Below are positions 1-8,035 of a DNA stretch of 64,000 bases, piece by piece. How positions within the stretch are numbered: the stretch's first letter is position 1; every line of letters begins with the position of its first letter. The position numbers were made by a program, and so were the translations under genes. The stretch is from Rhizobium sp. BK313 (lineage in GTDB: Bacteria > Pseudomonadota > Alphaproteobacteria > Rhizobiales > Rhizobiaceae). The notes under the pieces are model-generated. The model made no database searches and had not been told where the DNA came from. It worked only from the letters and a program-made list of their open reading frames with translations. The stretch lies in the NCBI RefSeq assembly GCF_014193655.1, contig NZ_JACHZQ010000003.1:742189-806188 (forward strand), given 5' to 3'.

Positions 1-723
1 GCACGCGGCGAGGGGCTCACGATTGTCCTCATCACCAATTCTCCCCGCGTGGCGCCGAAGGTGGTCCAGCAGTTGCGCGAGATCGGCGTTCCCGATAGCG
101 CCTATGATCGCATCGTCACCTCCGGCGACGTCACCCGCCGCCTGATTGCCGAGGGCCCGAAGAAAGTATTTCTGCTCGGCCCCGAGCGCGACATCGCCAT
201 CATCGAGGGGCTGGATGTCGAGCGCGTCGAGGCCGAAGAGGCCGAGAGCATTGTCTGTACCGGCTTCTTCGATGACGAGACCGAAACGCCCGATGATTAT
301 ACCGATATGCTGACAGCTTGGTCGGCCCGTAAAGTGCCGCTGATCTGCGCCAATCCCGATCTCGTCGTCGAGCGTGGCCACCGCATGATCCCTTGCGCCG
401 GCGCCATGGCCGCTTATTACGACCGACTTGGCGGCGAAACGCGAATTGCCGGCAAGCCGCACCAGCCGATCTACGACGCCGCGATCGCTGCCGCGCGCGA
501 CGTGCGCGGCGAATTCCCCTTGTCGCGCGCAGTAGCCATCGGAGACGGCATGCCGACCGATGTGCGCGGCGCACTCGATTACGGCCTCGATCTTCTTTAT
601 ATCAGCCATGGTATCCATGCCCGCGAATATGTCGTCGACGGTCACACCGACGAGGCAGCGCTCGGCGCCTTTCTGGCGCGCGAACAGGCGTCGCCGAAGT
701 GGTGGATGCCGCGCCTTGTTTGA
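1..723 (+). CDS. TIGR01459-type HAD hydrolase, 5' end cut off
   Basis: A HAD-superfamily phosphatase of the NagD-like TIGR01459 group. The reading frame is open from base 1 (translation starts ARGEGLTIVLITNSPR), so the true start and the first HAD motif (DxDG) lie outside the window; the GTG at 49 is internal. The motif II Thr/Ser region (LITNS) is at the very start, GKPHQPIYDAA carries the motif III lysine, and IGDGMPTDVRGA is the motif IV acidic loop. The substrate is unknown; the family acts on small phosphorylated metabolites. It ends 15 bases before ribF on the same strand and is probably cotranscribed with it. Confidence 0.85.
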   Translation, partial: ARGEGLTIVLITNSPRVAPKVVQQLREIGVPDSAYDRIVTSGDVTRRLIAEGPKKVFLLGPERDIAIIEGLDVERVEAEEAESIVCTGFFDDETETPDDYTDMLTAWSARKVPLICANPDLVVERGHRMIPCAGAMAAYYDRLGGETRIAGKPHQPIYDAAIAAARDVRGEFPLSRAVAIGDGMPTDVRGALDYGLDLLYISHGIHAREYVVDGHTDEAALGAFLAREQASPKWWMPRLV

Positions 724-738
724 GGGGAGTGGTAGCCG

Positions 739-1722
739 ATGACCGTTTTCCATCGCAATGAGACCCGCGAACCGCTGCCGGATAATCTGAAAGGCGGCGT
801 CATCGCCATTGGCAATTTCGATGGCGTGCACCGCGGTCATCAATCCGTGCTCGACCGCGCGCTGGAGATAGCCAAGGAACGCGGCATACCGGCGCTGGTC
901 CTGACCTTCGAGCCGCATCCTCGGACTGTCTTCAGGCCGGATCAGCCGGTTTTCCGCCTGACGCCGGCGCCGTTGAAGGCGCGCATCCTGGAGGCGATCG
1001 GCTTCAACGCCGTTATCGAATATCCCTTCGATCGGACCTTCTCGCAGCGTTCCGCCGATGAATTCGTTCATTCCATTCTGATCGACTGGCTGCATGCTTC
1101 CGAAGTCGTCACCGGCTTCGATTTCCATTTCGGCCATGACCGCCAGGGCGGTCCGGCCTTCCTGATGAATGCCGGCAGCAAGAATGGTTTCGGCGTAACC
1201 CTGATAGATGCCTATCGTGACGAAAACACCGAAGTTGTGTCGTCAAGCCGCATCCGGGCGCTGCTGGTCGAGGGCGAGGTGGCAGAAGCCGCTGGCCTGC
1301 TCGGCTATCGCTACACCGTCGAAGCGGAAGTGATCGCCGGCGAAAAACTCGGCCGCTCGCTCGGCTTCCCGACTGCCAATATGCGGCTGCCGCCGGAAGC
1401 AGAGCTGAAGGCCGGTATCTATGCCGTACGCTTCCGTGCCGCCGATGGCATCATTCGCGATGCCGTGGCCAGCTATGGCCGGCGCCCGACCGTGACCGAC
1501 AACGGCGCGGCGCTGCTCGAAACCTTCGTTTTCGACTTCAGCGGTGACCTCTACGGTCAGATCTGCTCAGTCTCCTTCTTCGGCTACCTCCGGCCTGAGT
1601 TGAAGTTCGACGGCCTCGACCCGTTGGTGGCGCAGATCAGGAAGGATGAGGAGGAGGCGAGGGGCTTACTTGCCGGCGTGCGACCGCTTGGGGACATCGA
1701 CCGGTTCATCGCCTTTTCTTGA
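739..1722 (+). CDS. ribF: bifunctional riboflavin kinase / FAD synthetase
   Basis: Converts riboflavin to FMN and then to FAD in the cytoplasm. The 327 residues match the usual family length. The N-terminal FMN adenylyltransferase domain has the nucleotide-binding stretch GNFDGVHRGH (residues 25-34), with SSSRIR near residue 170. The C-terminal flavokinase domain begins about residue 190 and carries GRSLGFPTAN near residue 205. The ATG at 739 follows a GAGGGGAGTGG ribosome-binding stretch. It lies just downstream of the HAD gene, the common rhizobial order near ileS. No FMN riboswitch is visible, which is expected because the gene is internal to a transcription unit. Confidence 0.95.
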   Translation: MTVFHRNETREPLPDNLKGGVIAIGNFDGVHRGHQSVLDRALEIAKERGIPALVLTFEPHPRTVFRPDQPVFRLTPAPLKARILEAIGFNAVIEYPFDRTFSQRSADEFVHSILIDWLHASEVVTGFDFHFGHDRQGGPAFLMNAGSKNGFGVTLIDAYRDENTEVVSSSRIRALLVEGEVAEAAGLLGYRYTVEAEVIAGEKLGRSLGFPTANMRLPPEAELKAGIYAVRFRAADGIIRDAVASYGRRPTVTDNGAALLETFVFDFSGDLYGQICSVSFFGYLRPELKFDGLDPLVAQIRKDEEEARGLLAGVRPLGDIDRFIAFS

Positions 1723-1803
1723 TGTTGCTCAAGGAGTTGTGCGGAGGAAAAGTACCGCATTGCAGCACCTTTTTGCCTTGAGCTGACTACCAGATGAGTT
1801 AAT

Positions 1804-1851
1804 CCTTTCAGGTGATGAGGCGCGGAGTCGCCGCACCCAATCTCCGAAAGG
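1804..1851 (+). promoter_or_regulatory. leader hairpin covering the Shine-Dalgarno of the DUF3311 gene
   Basis: CCTTTCAGG at 1804-1812 can pair with CCGAAAGG at 1844-1851 (one bulged base), enclosing a small GGCG/CGCC hairpin at 1819-1832. The right arm contains GAAAGG, the only Shine-Dalgarno-like sequence at proper distance from the ATG at 1860. The pairing would therefore hide the ribosome-binding site. This is read by eye; no folding was run and it matches no riboswitch family I know. Confidence 0.4.
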
Positions 1852-1859
1852 CGCACGAA

Positions 1860-2057
1860 ATGGATAAAGGCTTTGGAACGGCGGCCTGCTGGCTGCTCGT
1901 CATTCCCTATATCGGCCTGCTCTGGGTCCCCTTCTACAACAGCCATGACCCGGTCTTCCTGGGTTTTCCCTTCTTCTATTGGTATCAGCTCGCCTGGGTG
2001 CCGATTACTGCTTTCCTGACCTGGATCGCCTATCGGAGCATGCGCCATGACGACTGA
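1860..2057 (+). CDS. DUF3311 small membrane protein, partner of MctP
   Basis: A 65-residue protein with two hydrophobic segments (about residues 6-27 and 36-58), typical of the DUF3311 family that is encoded immediately upstream of SSS-family permeases. I chose the ATG at 1860 over the one at 1812 because it gives the normal family length and has GAAAGG about 9 bases upstream. The last 11 bases overlap the start of mctP, so translation is probably coupled and the two proteins likely form one transporter unit in the inner membrane. The role of the small subunit is inferred from gene pairing. A leader hairpin may control its translation. Confidence 0.85.
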   Translation: MDKGFGTAACWLLVIPYIGLLWVPFYNSHDPVFLGFPFFYWYQLAWVPITAFLTWIAYRSMRHDD

Positions 2058-3522
2058 AATCGACACGACCGCGCTTGCCGTCTTCATCTTCTTTTTCGCC
2101 CTCGTCACCGTCATGGGTTTTATCGCCGCGCGCTGGCGCAGGCCGAAGACCCTTGCCCATATCGACGAATGGGGCCTCGGGGGGCGCACTTTCGGCACCT
2201 GGATTACCTGGTTCCTCGTCGGCGGCGACTTCTATACCGCCTACACGGTGATTGCGGTACCGGCCCTGGTATACACGGTCGGCGCCTATGGCTTCTTTGC
2301 TCTGCCCTATACGATCGTCGTCTATCCCTTCGTCTTCATGGTGATGCCGGTTCTCTGGAAGCGCGCGAAGGACAACGGTTACGTCACGGCGGGCGATGTC
2401 GTGCATGGTCAATACGGCTTGCGGGCGCTCGAATTGGCGGTGGCGATCACCGGCGTCATCGCGACAATGCCCTATATTGCGCTGCAGCTTGTCGGCATGA
2501 CGGCAGTCTTCAAGGCTCTGGGGCTTCATGGCGAACTCCCACTCGCCGTCGCCTTCATCGTCCTGGCGCTCTACACCTATTCGGCCGGTCTTCGCGCGCC
2601 GGCGTTGATCGCCTTCGTCAAGGACATCATGATCTACATCGTGGTGATTGCCGCCATCGCCCTCATCCCCTTAAAGCTCGGCGGTTACGCCAATGTCTTT
2701 GCCGCGGCCGATGCCGCGTTCCAGGCCAAAGGGTCAGGCGGTCTGCTGCTGGCCGGCAACCAATACGTCGCCTATGCAACCCTGGCACTCGGCTCGGCTC
2801 TCGCTGCCTTCATGTATCCGCATACGCTGACGGGTATTTTTGCTTCCAACAGCGGCAAGACTATCCGTAAGAATGCCGTGCTGTTGCCGGCCTACACGCT
2901 GCTGCTCGGCCTGCTGGCGTTGCTCGGCTATATGGGCCATGCGGCACATCTGACGCTGGAAAGCCCCAATGATGTCGTGCCGGCACTTTTCCAGGCGCTG
3001 TTCTCGAGCTGGTTTGCCGGCTTCGCCTATGCGGCCATCGCGATCGGCGCGCTGGTTCCTGCCGCCGTGATGAGCATTGGCGCGGCCAATCTCTTCACCC
3101 GCAATTTCTGGAGGGCCTATGTCAACACGCAGGTCACCGACGAGGGCGAGGCCAAGGTGGCAAAGGTGACGTCACTCGTCGTCAAGATCGGCGCGTTGCT
3201 CGTTATTCTGTTCCTGCCGACCCAATTCGCGCTCGATCTGCAGTTGCTGGGCGGTATCTGGATTCTGCAAACGCTGCCGGCGCTGGTCTTCGGTCTCTAT
3301 TCCAACTGGTTCCGTGGACCCGCGCTGCTTGTCGGCTGGTTCGTCGGCTTCTTCGGCGGCACCTACCTCGTCTGGATCAATGGGCTGAAACCGCTGCAGG
3401 CGATCAGCCTCGGCGGAGCGCCGTTTACGGTCTACATCGGCCTGCTGGCGCTTGTCGCCAATATCGTCGTCGCTGTGATCGTGAACGCGGTCACGCCGGT
3501 ACGGGCACCGGCAGAGGCCTGA
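2047..3522 (+). CDS. mctP: sodium:solute symporter, monocarboxylate permease MctP
   Basis: A 491-residue polytopic inner-membrane permease of the SSS family, hydrophobic through its length with about 13 predicted membrane segments and long loops near residues 280 and 360. It resembles MctP of Rhizobium leguminosarum, which takes up lactate, pyruvate and alanine; substrate assignment here is by family resemblance. It overlaps the DUF3311 gene by 11 bases. A GC-rich hairpin with a T-run lies 18 bases after the stop. In R. leguminosarum mctP is under a two-component system; no such genes are next to it here, so regulation could be from elsewhere. Confidence 0.85.
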   Translation: MTTEIDTTALAVFIFFFALVTVMGFIAARWRRPKTLAHIDEWGLGGRTFGTWITWFLVGGDFYTAYTVIAVPALVYTVGAYGFFALPYTIVVYPFVFMVMPVLWKRAKDNGYVTAGDVVHGQYGLRALELAVAITGVIATMPYIALQLVGMTAVFKALGLHGELPLAVAFIVLALYTYSAGLRAPALIAFVKDIMIYIVVIAAIALIPLKLGGYANVFAAADAAFQAKGSGGLLLAGNQYVAYATLALGSALAAFMYPHTLTGIFASNSGKTIRKNAVLLPAYTLLLGLLALLGYMGHAAHLTLESPNDVVPALFQALFSSWFAGFAYAAIAIGALVPAAVMSIGAANLFTRNFWRAYVNTQVTDEGEAKVAKVTSLVVKIGALLVILFLPTQFALDLQLLGGIWILQTLPALVFGLYSNWFRGPALLVGWFVGFFGGTYLVWINGLKPLQAISLGGAPFTVYIGLLALVANIVVAVIVNAVTPVRAPAEA

Positions 3523-3540
3523 TTGGATCGGCTCCGATTG

Positions 3541-3568
3541 GCCGCGGGCGGAAACGTCCGCGGCTTTT
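3541..3568 (+). terminator. rho-independent terminator after mctP
   Basis: A ten-base GCCGCGG-type stem (3541-3550 with 3555-3564, one G-U pair) with a GAAA loop is followed by TTTT at 3565-3568. It begins 18 bases downstream of the mctP stop. Confidence 0.8.
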
Positions 3569-3673
3569 CTGTGCCTTGCGGCGGCTGATCCCTCTTCCTT
3601 TCCATGCAAAAAGCGCTTATGAACCGCCAACTATGACCCAATTTCGGCTGAGCCCATCGATACGAATTATTGG

Positions 3674-3718
3674 CCCGGCCTTCCGCGCGCTTTAAGCTGC
3701 CGGAAGGTCCGGGTTTTT
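3674..3718 (+). promoter_or_regulatory. terminator-like hairpin in the ileS upstream region
   Basis: CCCGGCCTTCCG (3674-3685) pairs with CGGAAGGTCCGGG (3701-3713, one bulged T), and is followed directly by TTTTT (3714-3718). It sits 100 bases before the ileS ATG and well after the mctP terminator. It could be a second terminator or a conditional attenuator in the ileS leader, depending on where transcription starts. Confidence 0.5.
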
Positions 3719-3818
3719 GGCGCCTGTTCCCGAGGCGCTTTCCGCCGCCGAAAAATCCCCATATGGCTGCGCCTTTCCGGCGCAAAACGCCCGAGACGCC
3801 GAGGCAATTGTCAGAACA

Positions 3819-6701
3819 ATGACCGATACCGCTGAAAAGATCGACTATTCGAAAACCCTTTACCTGCCCGAGACCGACTTTCCGATGCGCGCCGGCCTGC
3901 CGCAGAAGGAGCCGGAGCTTGTCAAGCGCTGGCAGGAGATGAGCCTCTACAAGAAGCTGCGTGCTTCCGCCGCCGGCCGCGAAAAATTCGTGCTGCATGA
4001 CGGCCCGCCCTATGCCAATGGCAACATCCATATCGGCCACGCGCTGAACAAGATCCTGAAGGACGTCATCACCCGCTCGTTCCAGATGCGCGGCTATGAC
4101 AGCAACTACGTTCCGGGCTGGGACTGCCACGGTCTGCCGATCGAATGGAAGATCGAGGAAAAATACCGCGAGAAGGGCAAGAACAAGGACGAGGTTCCGG
4201 TCAACGAATTCCGTCAGGAATGCCGTGACTTCGCTGCCGGCTGGATCAAGATCCAGTCCGAGGAATTCAAACGCCTCGGCATAACAGGCGATTTCGACAA
4301 TCCGTATCTGACGATGAATTTTCACGCGGAATCCCGCATCGCCGGCGAGCTCCTGAAGATTGCCCGCAGCGGCCAGCTCTATCGCGGCTCCAAGCCGATC
4401 ATGTGGTCGGTGGTCGAGCGTACGGCGCTGGCGGAAGCCGAAGTCGAGTATGCCGACGTCGAGAGCGACATGATCTGGGTAAAGTTCCCTGTCGTCGAAG
4501 GTCCGGCCGCGCTCGCCGATGCCTTCGTCGTCATCTGGACCACGACCCCCTGGACGATCCCCGGCAACCGCGCGATCTCCTATTCGTCGCGGGTTTCCTA
4601 CGGCCTTTACGAAGTGACGGAAGCCGCCAACGATTTCGGCCCGCGTCCGGGCGAAAAGCTGATCTTCGCCGACAAGCTTGCCGAGGAATCCTTCGCCAAG
4701 GCGAAGTTGCAGTTCAAGCGTCTGCGCGACGTGACCGCCGACGAACTCGGTGCGAGCACCTGCGCCCATCCGCTGGCTTCGCTTGGCTACGACTTCAAGG
4801 TCCCGTTGCTGGACGGCGATCACGTTACCGACGATGCCGGCACCGGTTTCGTGCACACCTCGCCCAGCCACGGCCGCGAGGACTTTGACGCCTGGACGAC
4901 CCATTCCCGCCTGCTTGAAGCCCGTGGGATCTCGACCCGTATCCCGTTCCCGGTCGATGATGCCGGCTTCTACACGGCCGATGCACCCGGCTTCGAAGGC
5001 GGCCGCGTCATGGACGACAACGGCAAGAAGGGCAATGCCAATGACCTGGTCATCAAGGCTTTGATCGAGACGAACACGCTCTTCGCGCGCGGTCGGCTGA
5101 AGCATTCCTATCCGCATTCCTGGCGCTCGAAGAAGCCGGTGATCTTCCGCAACACACCGCAATGGTTCGTCTATATGGACAAGGACCTTGCCGACGGCAC
5201 GACGCTGCGTTCGCGCTCCCTGAAGGCGATCGACGATACGCGTTTCGTGCCGGCTGCCGGTCAGAACCGCCTGCGCGCCATGATCGAACAGCGCCCGGAC
5301 TGGGTTCTGTCGCGCCAGCGTGCCTGGGGCGTGCCGATCTGCATCTTCGTTGATGAAGAGGGCCAGATCCTGCAGGACGACGGCGTCAACGCCCGCATTC
5401 TCGAAGCCTTCGACAAGGAAGGCGCCGATGCTTGGTTCGCCGATGGCGCGCGTGAACGCTTCCTGGGCGAAAAGGCCAACGAGCCGTGGACGCAGATCAT
5501 GGATATCCTCGATGTCTGGTTCGACTCGGGCTCGACCCACACCTTCACGCTGGAAGACCGTCCGGACCTGAAATGGCCGGCGGACGTCTATCTCGAAGGC
5601 TCCGACCAGCACCGCGGTTGGTTCCATTCGTCGTTGCTCGAAAGCGCCGCGACGCGTGGGCGTGCGCCTTACGACACGGTGGTCACGCATGGCTTCACCA
5701 TGGACGAGCAGGGCCGCAAGCAGTCGAAGTCGCTCGGCAACGTCGTCGCCCCGCAGGACGTGATGAAGGACGCTGGCGCCGATATTCTGCGCCTCTGGGT
5801 CATGACCACGGATTATTGGGAAGACCAGCGCCTCGGCAAGGCCATCATCCAGACCAACGTCGATGCTTATCGCAAGCTGCGCAACACCATCCGTTGGATG
5901 CTCGGCACGCTGGCGCATGATAAGGGCGAAGTCATCGCCTATGCCGACATGCCGGAGCTGGAGCGGCTGATGCTGCATCGTCTCGCCGAACTCGACGAGC
6001 TGGTGCGCGAAAGCTACGACGCCTTCGACTTCAAGCGCATCGCCCGCGCGCTCATCGATTTCGCCAATGTCGAGCTCTCGGCCTTCTATTTCGATGTCCG
6101 CAAGGATGCGCTTTACTGCGATGCACCGTCGAGCCTGCGCCGCCGCGCCTCGCTCGCGGTCATCCGCACGATCTTCGATTGCATGGTGACATGGCTGGCG
6201 CCGATGCTGCCGTTCACGACGGAAGAAGCCTGGTTGTCGCGCAACCCGTCGGCAGTTTCCGTGCATCTCGAACAGTTCCCCGTTGTTCCCTTGGAATGGA
6301 AGAACGAGGCCTTGGCCGAGAAATGGAAGAAGATCCGTGCGGTGCGCAGCGTCGTCACCGGCGCTCTCGAGATCGAGCGCAAGGACAAGCGTATCGGCTC
6401 CTCCTTGGAAGCCGCACCGGCTGTCTATATTGCCGATCCGGAGCTGCTGAAGGTACTGGATGGCCAGGATTTCGCAGAAATCTGCATCACCTCCGACATC
6501 ACCATCCATGGTGGCGAAGGCCCGGCCGATGCCTTCCGCCAGGATGACGCCGCCAAGGTGAGTGTCGTGCCGAAGCTGGCCGAAGGCCGCAAGTGTGCCC
6601 GCTCCTGGCGCATCACCACCGACGTCGGTTCCGATCCGGAATATCCCGACGTCTCGGCGCGTGATGCGGCTGCACTGCGCGAGTTGATGGCCATCAACTG
6701 A
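3819..6701 (+). CDS. ileS: isoleucyl-tRNA synthetase
   Basis: Class Ia aminoacyl-tRNA synthetase charging tRNA-Ile, cytoplasmic. The HIGH signature is at residues 71-74 (NGNIHIGHALNK), the CP1 editing domain spans roughly residues 200-420 (WTTTPWTIPGN), and the second signature reads KQSKS (residues 634-638) instead of KMSKS. The anticodon-binding domain follows. The C-terminal zinc knuckle is degenerate: KCARSW keeps only one cysteine (C926) and the second pair is absent. I set the start at the ATG at 3819 (MTDTAEKIDYSKTLYLP), giving 960 residues; the frame is open further upstream but that part looks non-coding. A long hairpin lies in the leader and another just after the stop. Confidence 0.95.
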   Translation: MTDTAEKIDYSKTLYLPETDFPMRAGLPQKEPELVKRWQEMSLYKKLRASAAGREKFVLHDGPPYANGNIHIGHALNKILKDVITRSFQMRGYDSNYVPGWDCHGLPIEWKIEEKYREKGKNKDEVPVNEFRQECRDFAAGWIKIQSEEFKRLGITGDFDNPYLTMNFHAESRIAGELLKIARSGQLYRGSKPIMWSVVERTALAEAEVEYADVESDMIWVKFPVVEGPAALADAFVVIWTTTPWTIPGNRAISYSSRVSYGLYEVTEAANDFGPRPGEKLIFADKLAEESFAKAKLQFKRLRDVTADELGASTCAHPLASLGYDFKVPLLDGDHVTDDAGTGFVHTSPSHGREDFDAWTTHSRLLEARGISTRIPFPVDDAGFYTADAPGFEGGRVMDDNGKKGNANDLVIKALIETNTLFARGRLKHSYPHSWRSKKPVIFRNTPQWFVYMDKDLADGTTLRSRSLKAIDDTRFVPAAGQNRLRAMIEQRPDWVLSRQRAWGVPICIFVDEEGQILQDDGVNARILEAFDKEGADAWFADGARERFLGEKANEPWTQIMDILDVWFDSGSTHTFTLEDRPDLKWPADVYLEGSDQHRGWFHSSLLESAATRGRAPYDTVVTHGFTMDEQGRKQSKSLGNVVAPQDVMKDAGADILRLWVMTTDYWEDQRLGKAIIQTNVDAYRKLRNTIRWMLGTLAHDKGEVIAYADMPELERLMLHRLAELDELVRESYDAFDFKRIARALIDFANVELSAFYFDVRKDALYCDAPSSLRRRASLAVIRTIFDCMVTWLAPMLPFTTEEAWLSRNPSAVSVHLEQFPVVPLEWKNEALAEKWKKIRAVRSVVTGALEIERKDKRIGSSLEAAPAVYIADPELLKVLDGQDFAEICITSDITIHGGEGPADAFRQDDAAKVSVVPKLAEGRKCARSWRITTDVGSDPEYPDVSARDAAALRELMAIN

Positions 6702-6707
6702 AGAAAA

Positions 6708-6745
6708 TTACCGGATGAATTGCCTTTGCGGCGTTCATCCGGTAA
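6708..6745 (+). terminator. hairpin after ileS, possible terminator
   Basis: A perfect 12-base inverted repeat, TTACCGGATGAA (6708-6719) and TTCATCCGGTAA (6734-6745), starts 7 bases after the ileS stop. The loop is 14 bases and no T-run follows, so it may stabilise the 3' end rather than terminate by itself. Confidence 0.5.
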
Positions 6746-6835
6746 AAGCTGCCTGAAAATGGCCCGATTTTTGCGGCAGATGGCTTGAATTGGGGTTCTG
6801 CGATAGTTGTACCGGCATGGCTGGGAAGGGTTTTC

Positions 6836-7465
6836 ATGAGAGCGATGCATAGGGTTCGTGTCGGCGTCAGCTTGGCGGCACTCTTGATTGGCTGCGGTCT
6901 GATGTCCGGCTGCATGAGCAGCCCACGCTACGGCACGGATAAGACCGCCGGCGAGCAGCTCTTCGACGATATCAGCGACATCGCGTCAGTTTCGGCCGTC
7001 ACGCCAAAGGACAAGGGTGTCAAGTATCCGAACCGTCCTGGCCTGGTTCTTCCAGCCGAGAAGGATAGGGAAAGCCTGACTGCACCGCAGCAGTCGCTGG
7101 CGAGCAAGGACAATCCGGCCTGGGTGGAATCACCGGAAGACGCGCGTAAGCGCCTGGCCGACGAAGCCGATCAGAACAAGAACGACGTCAACTATCGCTC
7201 GCCGCTTGCGCAGGCCGATAGCGGCCGCAATCGCGTGACCGAGGCGCAGCAAACGGCTGCTTATCGCGCCGCACGACAGGATCAGGACGGCACCTATATC
7301 GACCAGCGCCGCTACCTGATCGACCCGCCGCAGCAATACCGTCAGGTTTCCGATCAGGCTGCGCTGAACGATCTCGGTACGCCCGAGAGCAAGAAGGAAA
7401 AGCAGCGCAAGAAGGACGCCGAGGCCGCGCAGCAGACAAGTAGCTGGTGGAAGCCGTTCCAGTAA
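6836..7465 (+). CDS. putative outer-membrane lipoprotein of unknown function
   Basis: A 209-residue protein with a lipoprotein signal peptide: a basic start (MRAMHRVRVG), a hydrophobic stretch and the lipobox LMSGC ending about residue 26. The mature part is hydrophilic and rich in Asp, Gln, Lys and Ala with no membrane segment, and ends in a basic region (KKEKQRKKDAEAA) and SSWWKPFQ. The ATG at 6836 is preceded by GGAAGGG at good spacing, so I preferred it to the earlier ATG. I do not recognise a named domain. It is a single gene between ileS and tadA with its own terminator. Confidence 0.75.
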   Translation: MRAMHRVRVGVSLAALLIGCGLMSGCMSSPRYGTDKTAGEQLFDDISDIASVSAVTPKDKGVKYPNRPGLVLPAEKDRESLTAPQQSLASKDNPAWVESPEDARKRLADEADQNKNDVNYRSPLAQADSGRNRVTEAQQTAAYRAARQDQDGTYIDQRRYLIDPPQQYRQVSDQAALNDLGTPESKKEKQRKKDAEAAQQTSSWWKPFQ

Positions 7466-7480
7466 GTCTTTTCTAGCTGA

Positions 7481-7506
7481 AGCGGCGGCCAAGTCCGCCG
7501 CTTTTT
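7481..7506 (+). terminator. rho-independent terminator after the lipoprotein gene
   Basis: AGCGGCGG (7481-7488) and CCGCCGCT (7495-7502) form an 8-base stem with a 6-base loop, followed by a run of T to 7506. The T-run overlaps the stop codon of the facing tadA gene, so the two convergent genes share the sequence. Confidence 0.8.
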
Positions 7507-7963
7507 AGTCTTCCATGCGCTTTTGCAGGAAGAATTCCCTGAGAATATCAGCCGCATCCTGTTCGGCCATGCCGGAATAGACCTCCGGCACGTGATGGCA
7601 GGTCGGCTGGCGATAGAAGCGCACGCCATTGTCCACTCCGCCGCCTTTCGGATCTTCCGCGCCGTAGTAGAGGCGGCGGATGCGGGCAAACGAGATGGCG
7701 GCCGTGCACATGGTGCACGGTTCCAGCGTCACATAAAGATCGGCACCCGTCAGCCGCTCCTGGCCAAGCGCCTCGCAGGCCATGCGGATCACAGTGATTT
7801 CGGCATGCGCGGTGACGTCGTTGAGTTCGCGGGTGCGGTTGCCGGCCTTGGCGATGACGGCGTTGTCGAGCACGAGGACTGCTCCGATAGGCACTTCACC
7901 ACGCGCCCCGGCGCTCTGCGCTTCGGCGAGCGCCAGCTCCATGAAGTGATTTGTATTCATCAT
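7505..7963 (-). CDS. tadA: tRNA-specific adenosine deaminase
   Basis: Zinc enzyme that deaminates adenosine 34 to inosine in tRNA-Arg(ACG), needed to read CGN codons. The 152 residues carry the cytidine/deoxycytidylate deaminase fold with HAE (residues 53-55, zinc ligand and catalytic Glu) and PCTMC (82-86, the two zinc cysteines). Length and motifs match bacterial TadA. It is transcribed divergently from the rluB-like gene with about 70 bases between them. The start could be either of two adjacent Met codons. Confidence 0.92.
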   Translation of the reverse strand: MMNTNHFMELALAEAQSAGARGEVPIGAVLVLDNAVIAKAGNRTRELNDVTAHAEITVIRMACEALGQERLTGADLYVTLEPCTMCTAAISFARIRRLYYGAEDPKGGGVDNGVRFYRQPTCHHVPEVYSGMAEQDAADILREFFLQKRMED

Positions 7964-8035
7964 TTAAGATTTTCCACTTAACCGCGGGGGCGTGACCTGA
8001 TAGGAACACGCCTTAAAAATTCAGGCAAACAACAA

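Noticed and set aside
1801..1860. Hammerhead-ribozyme-like GATGAG...GAAA pattern before the DUF3311 gene
   Set aside because: The invariant CUGAUGA core is not met (GTGATGAG) and the flanking stems do not fit; it is better explained as a Shine-Dalgarno-covering hairpin.
3432..6509. A 1025-codon open frame antisense to ileS
   Set aside because: It mirrors a strongly supported ileS gene. Long antisense frames arise from the GC-rich third-position bias, and the translation resembles no protein family.
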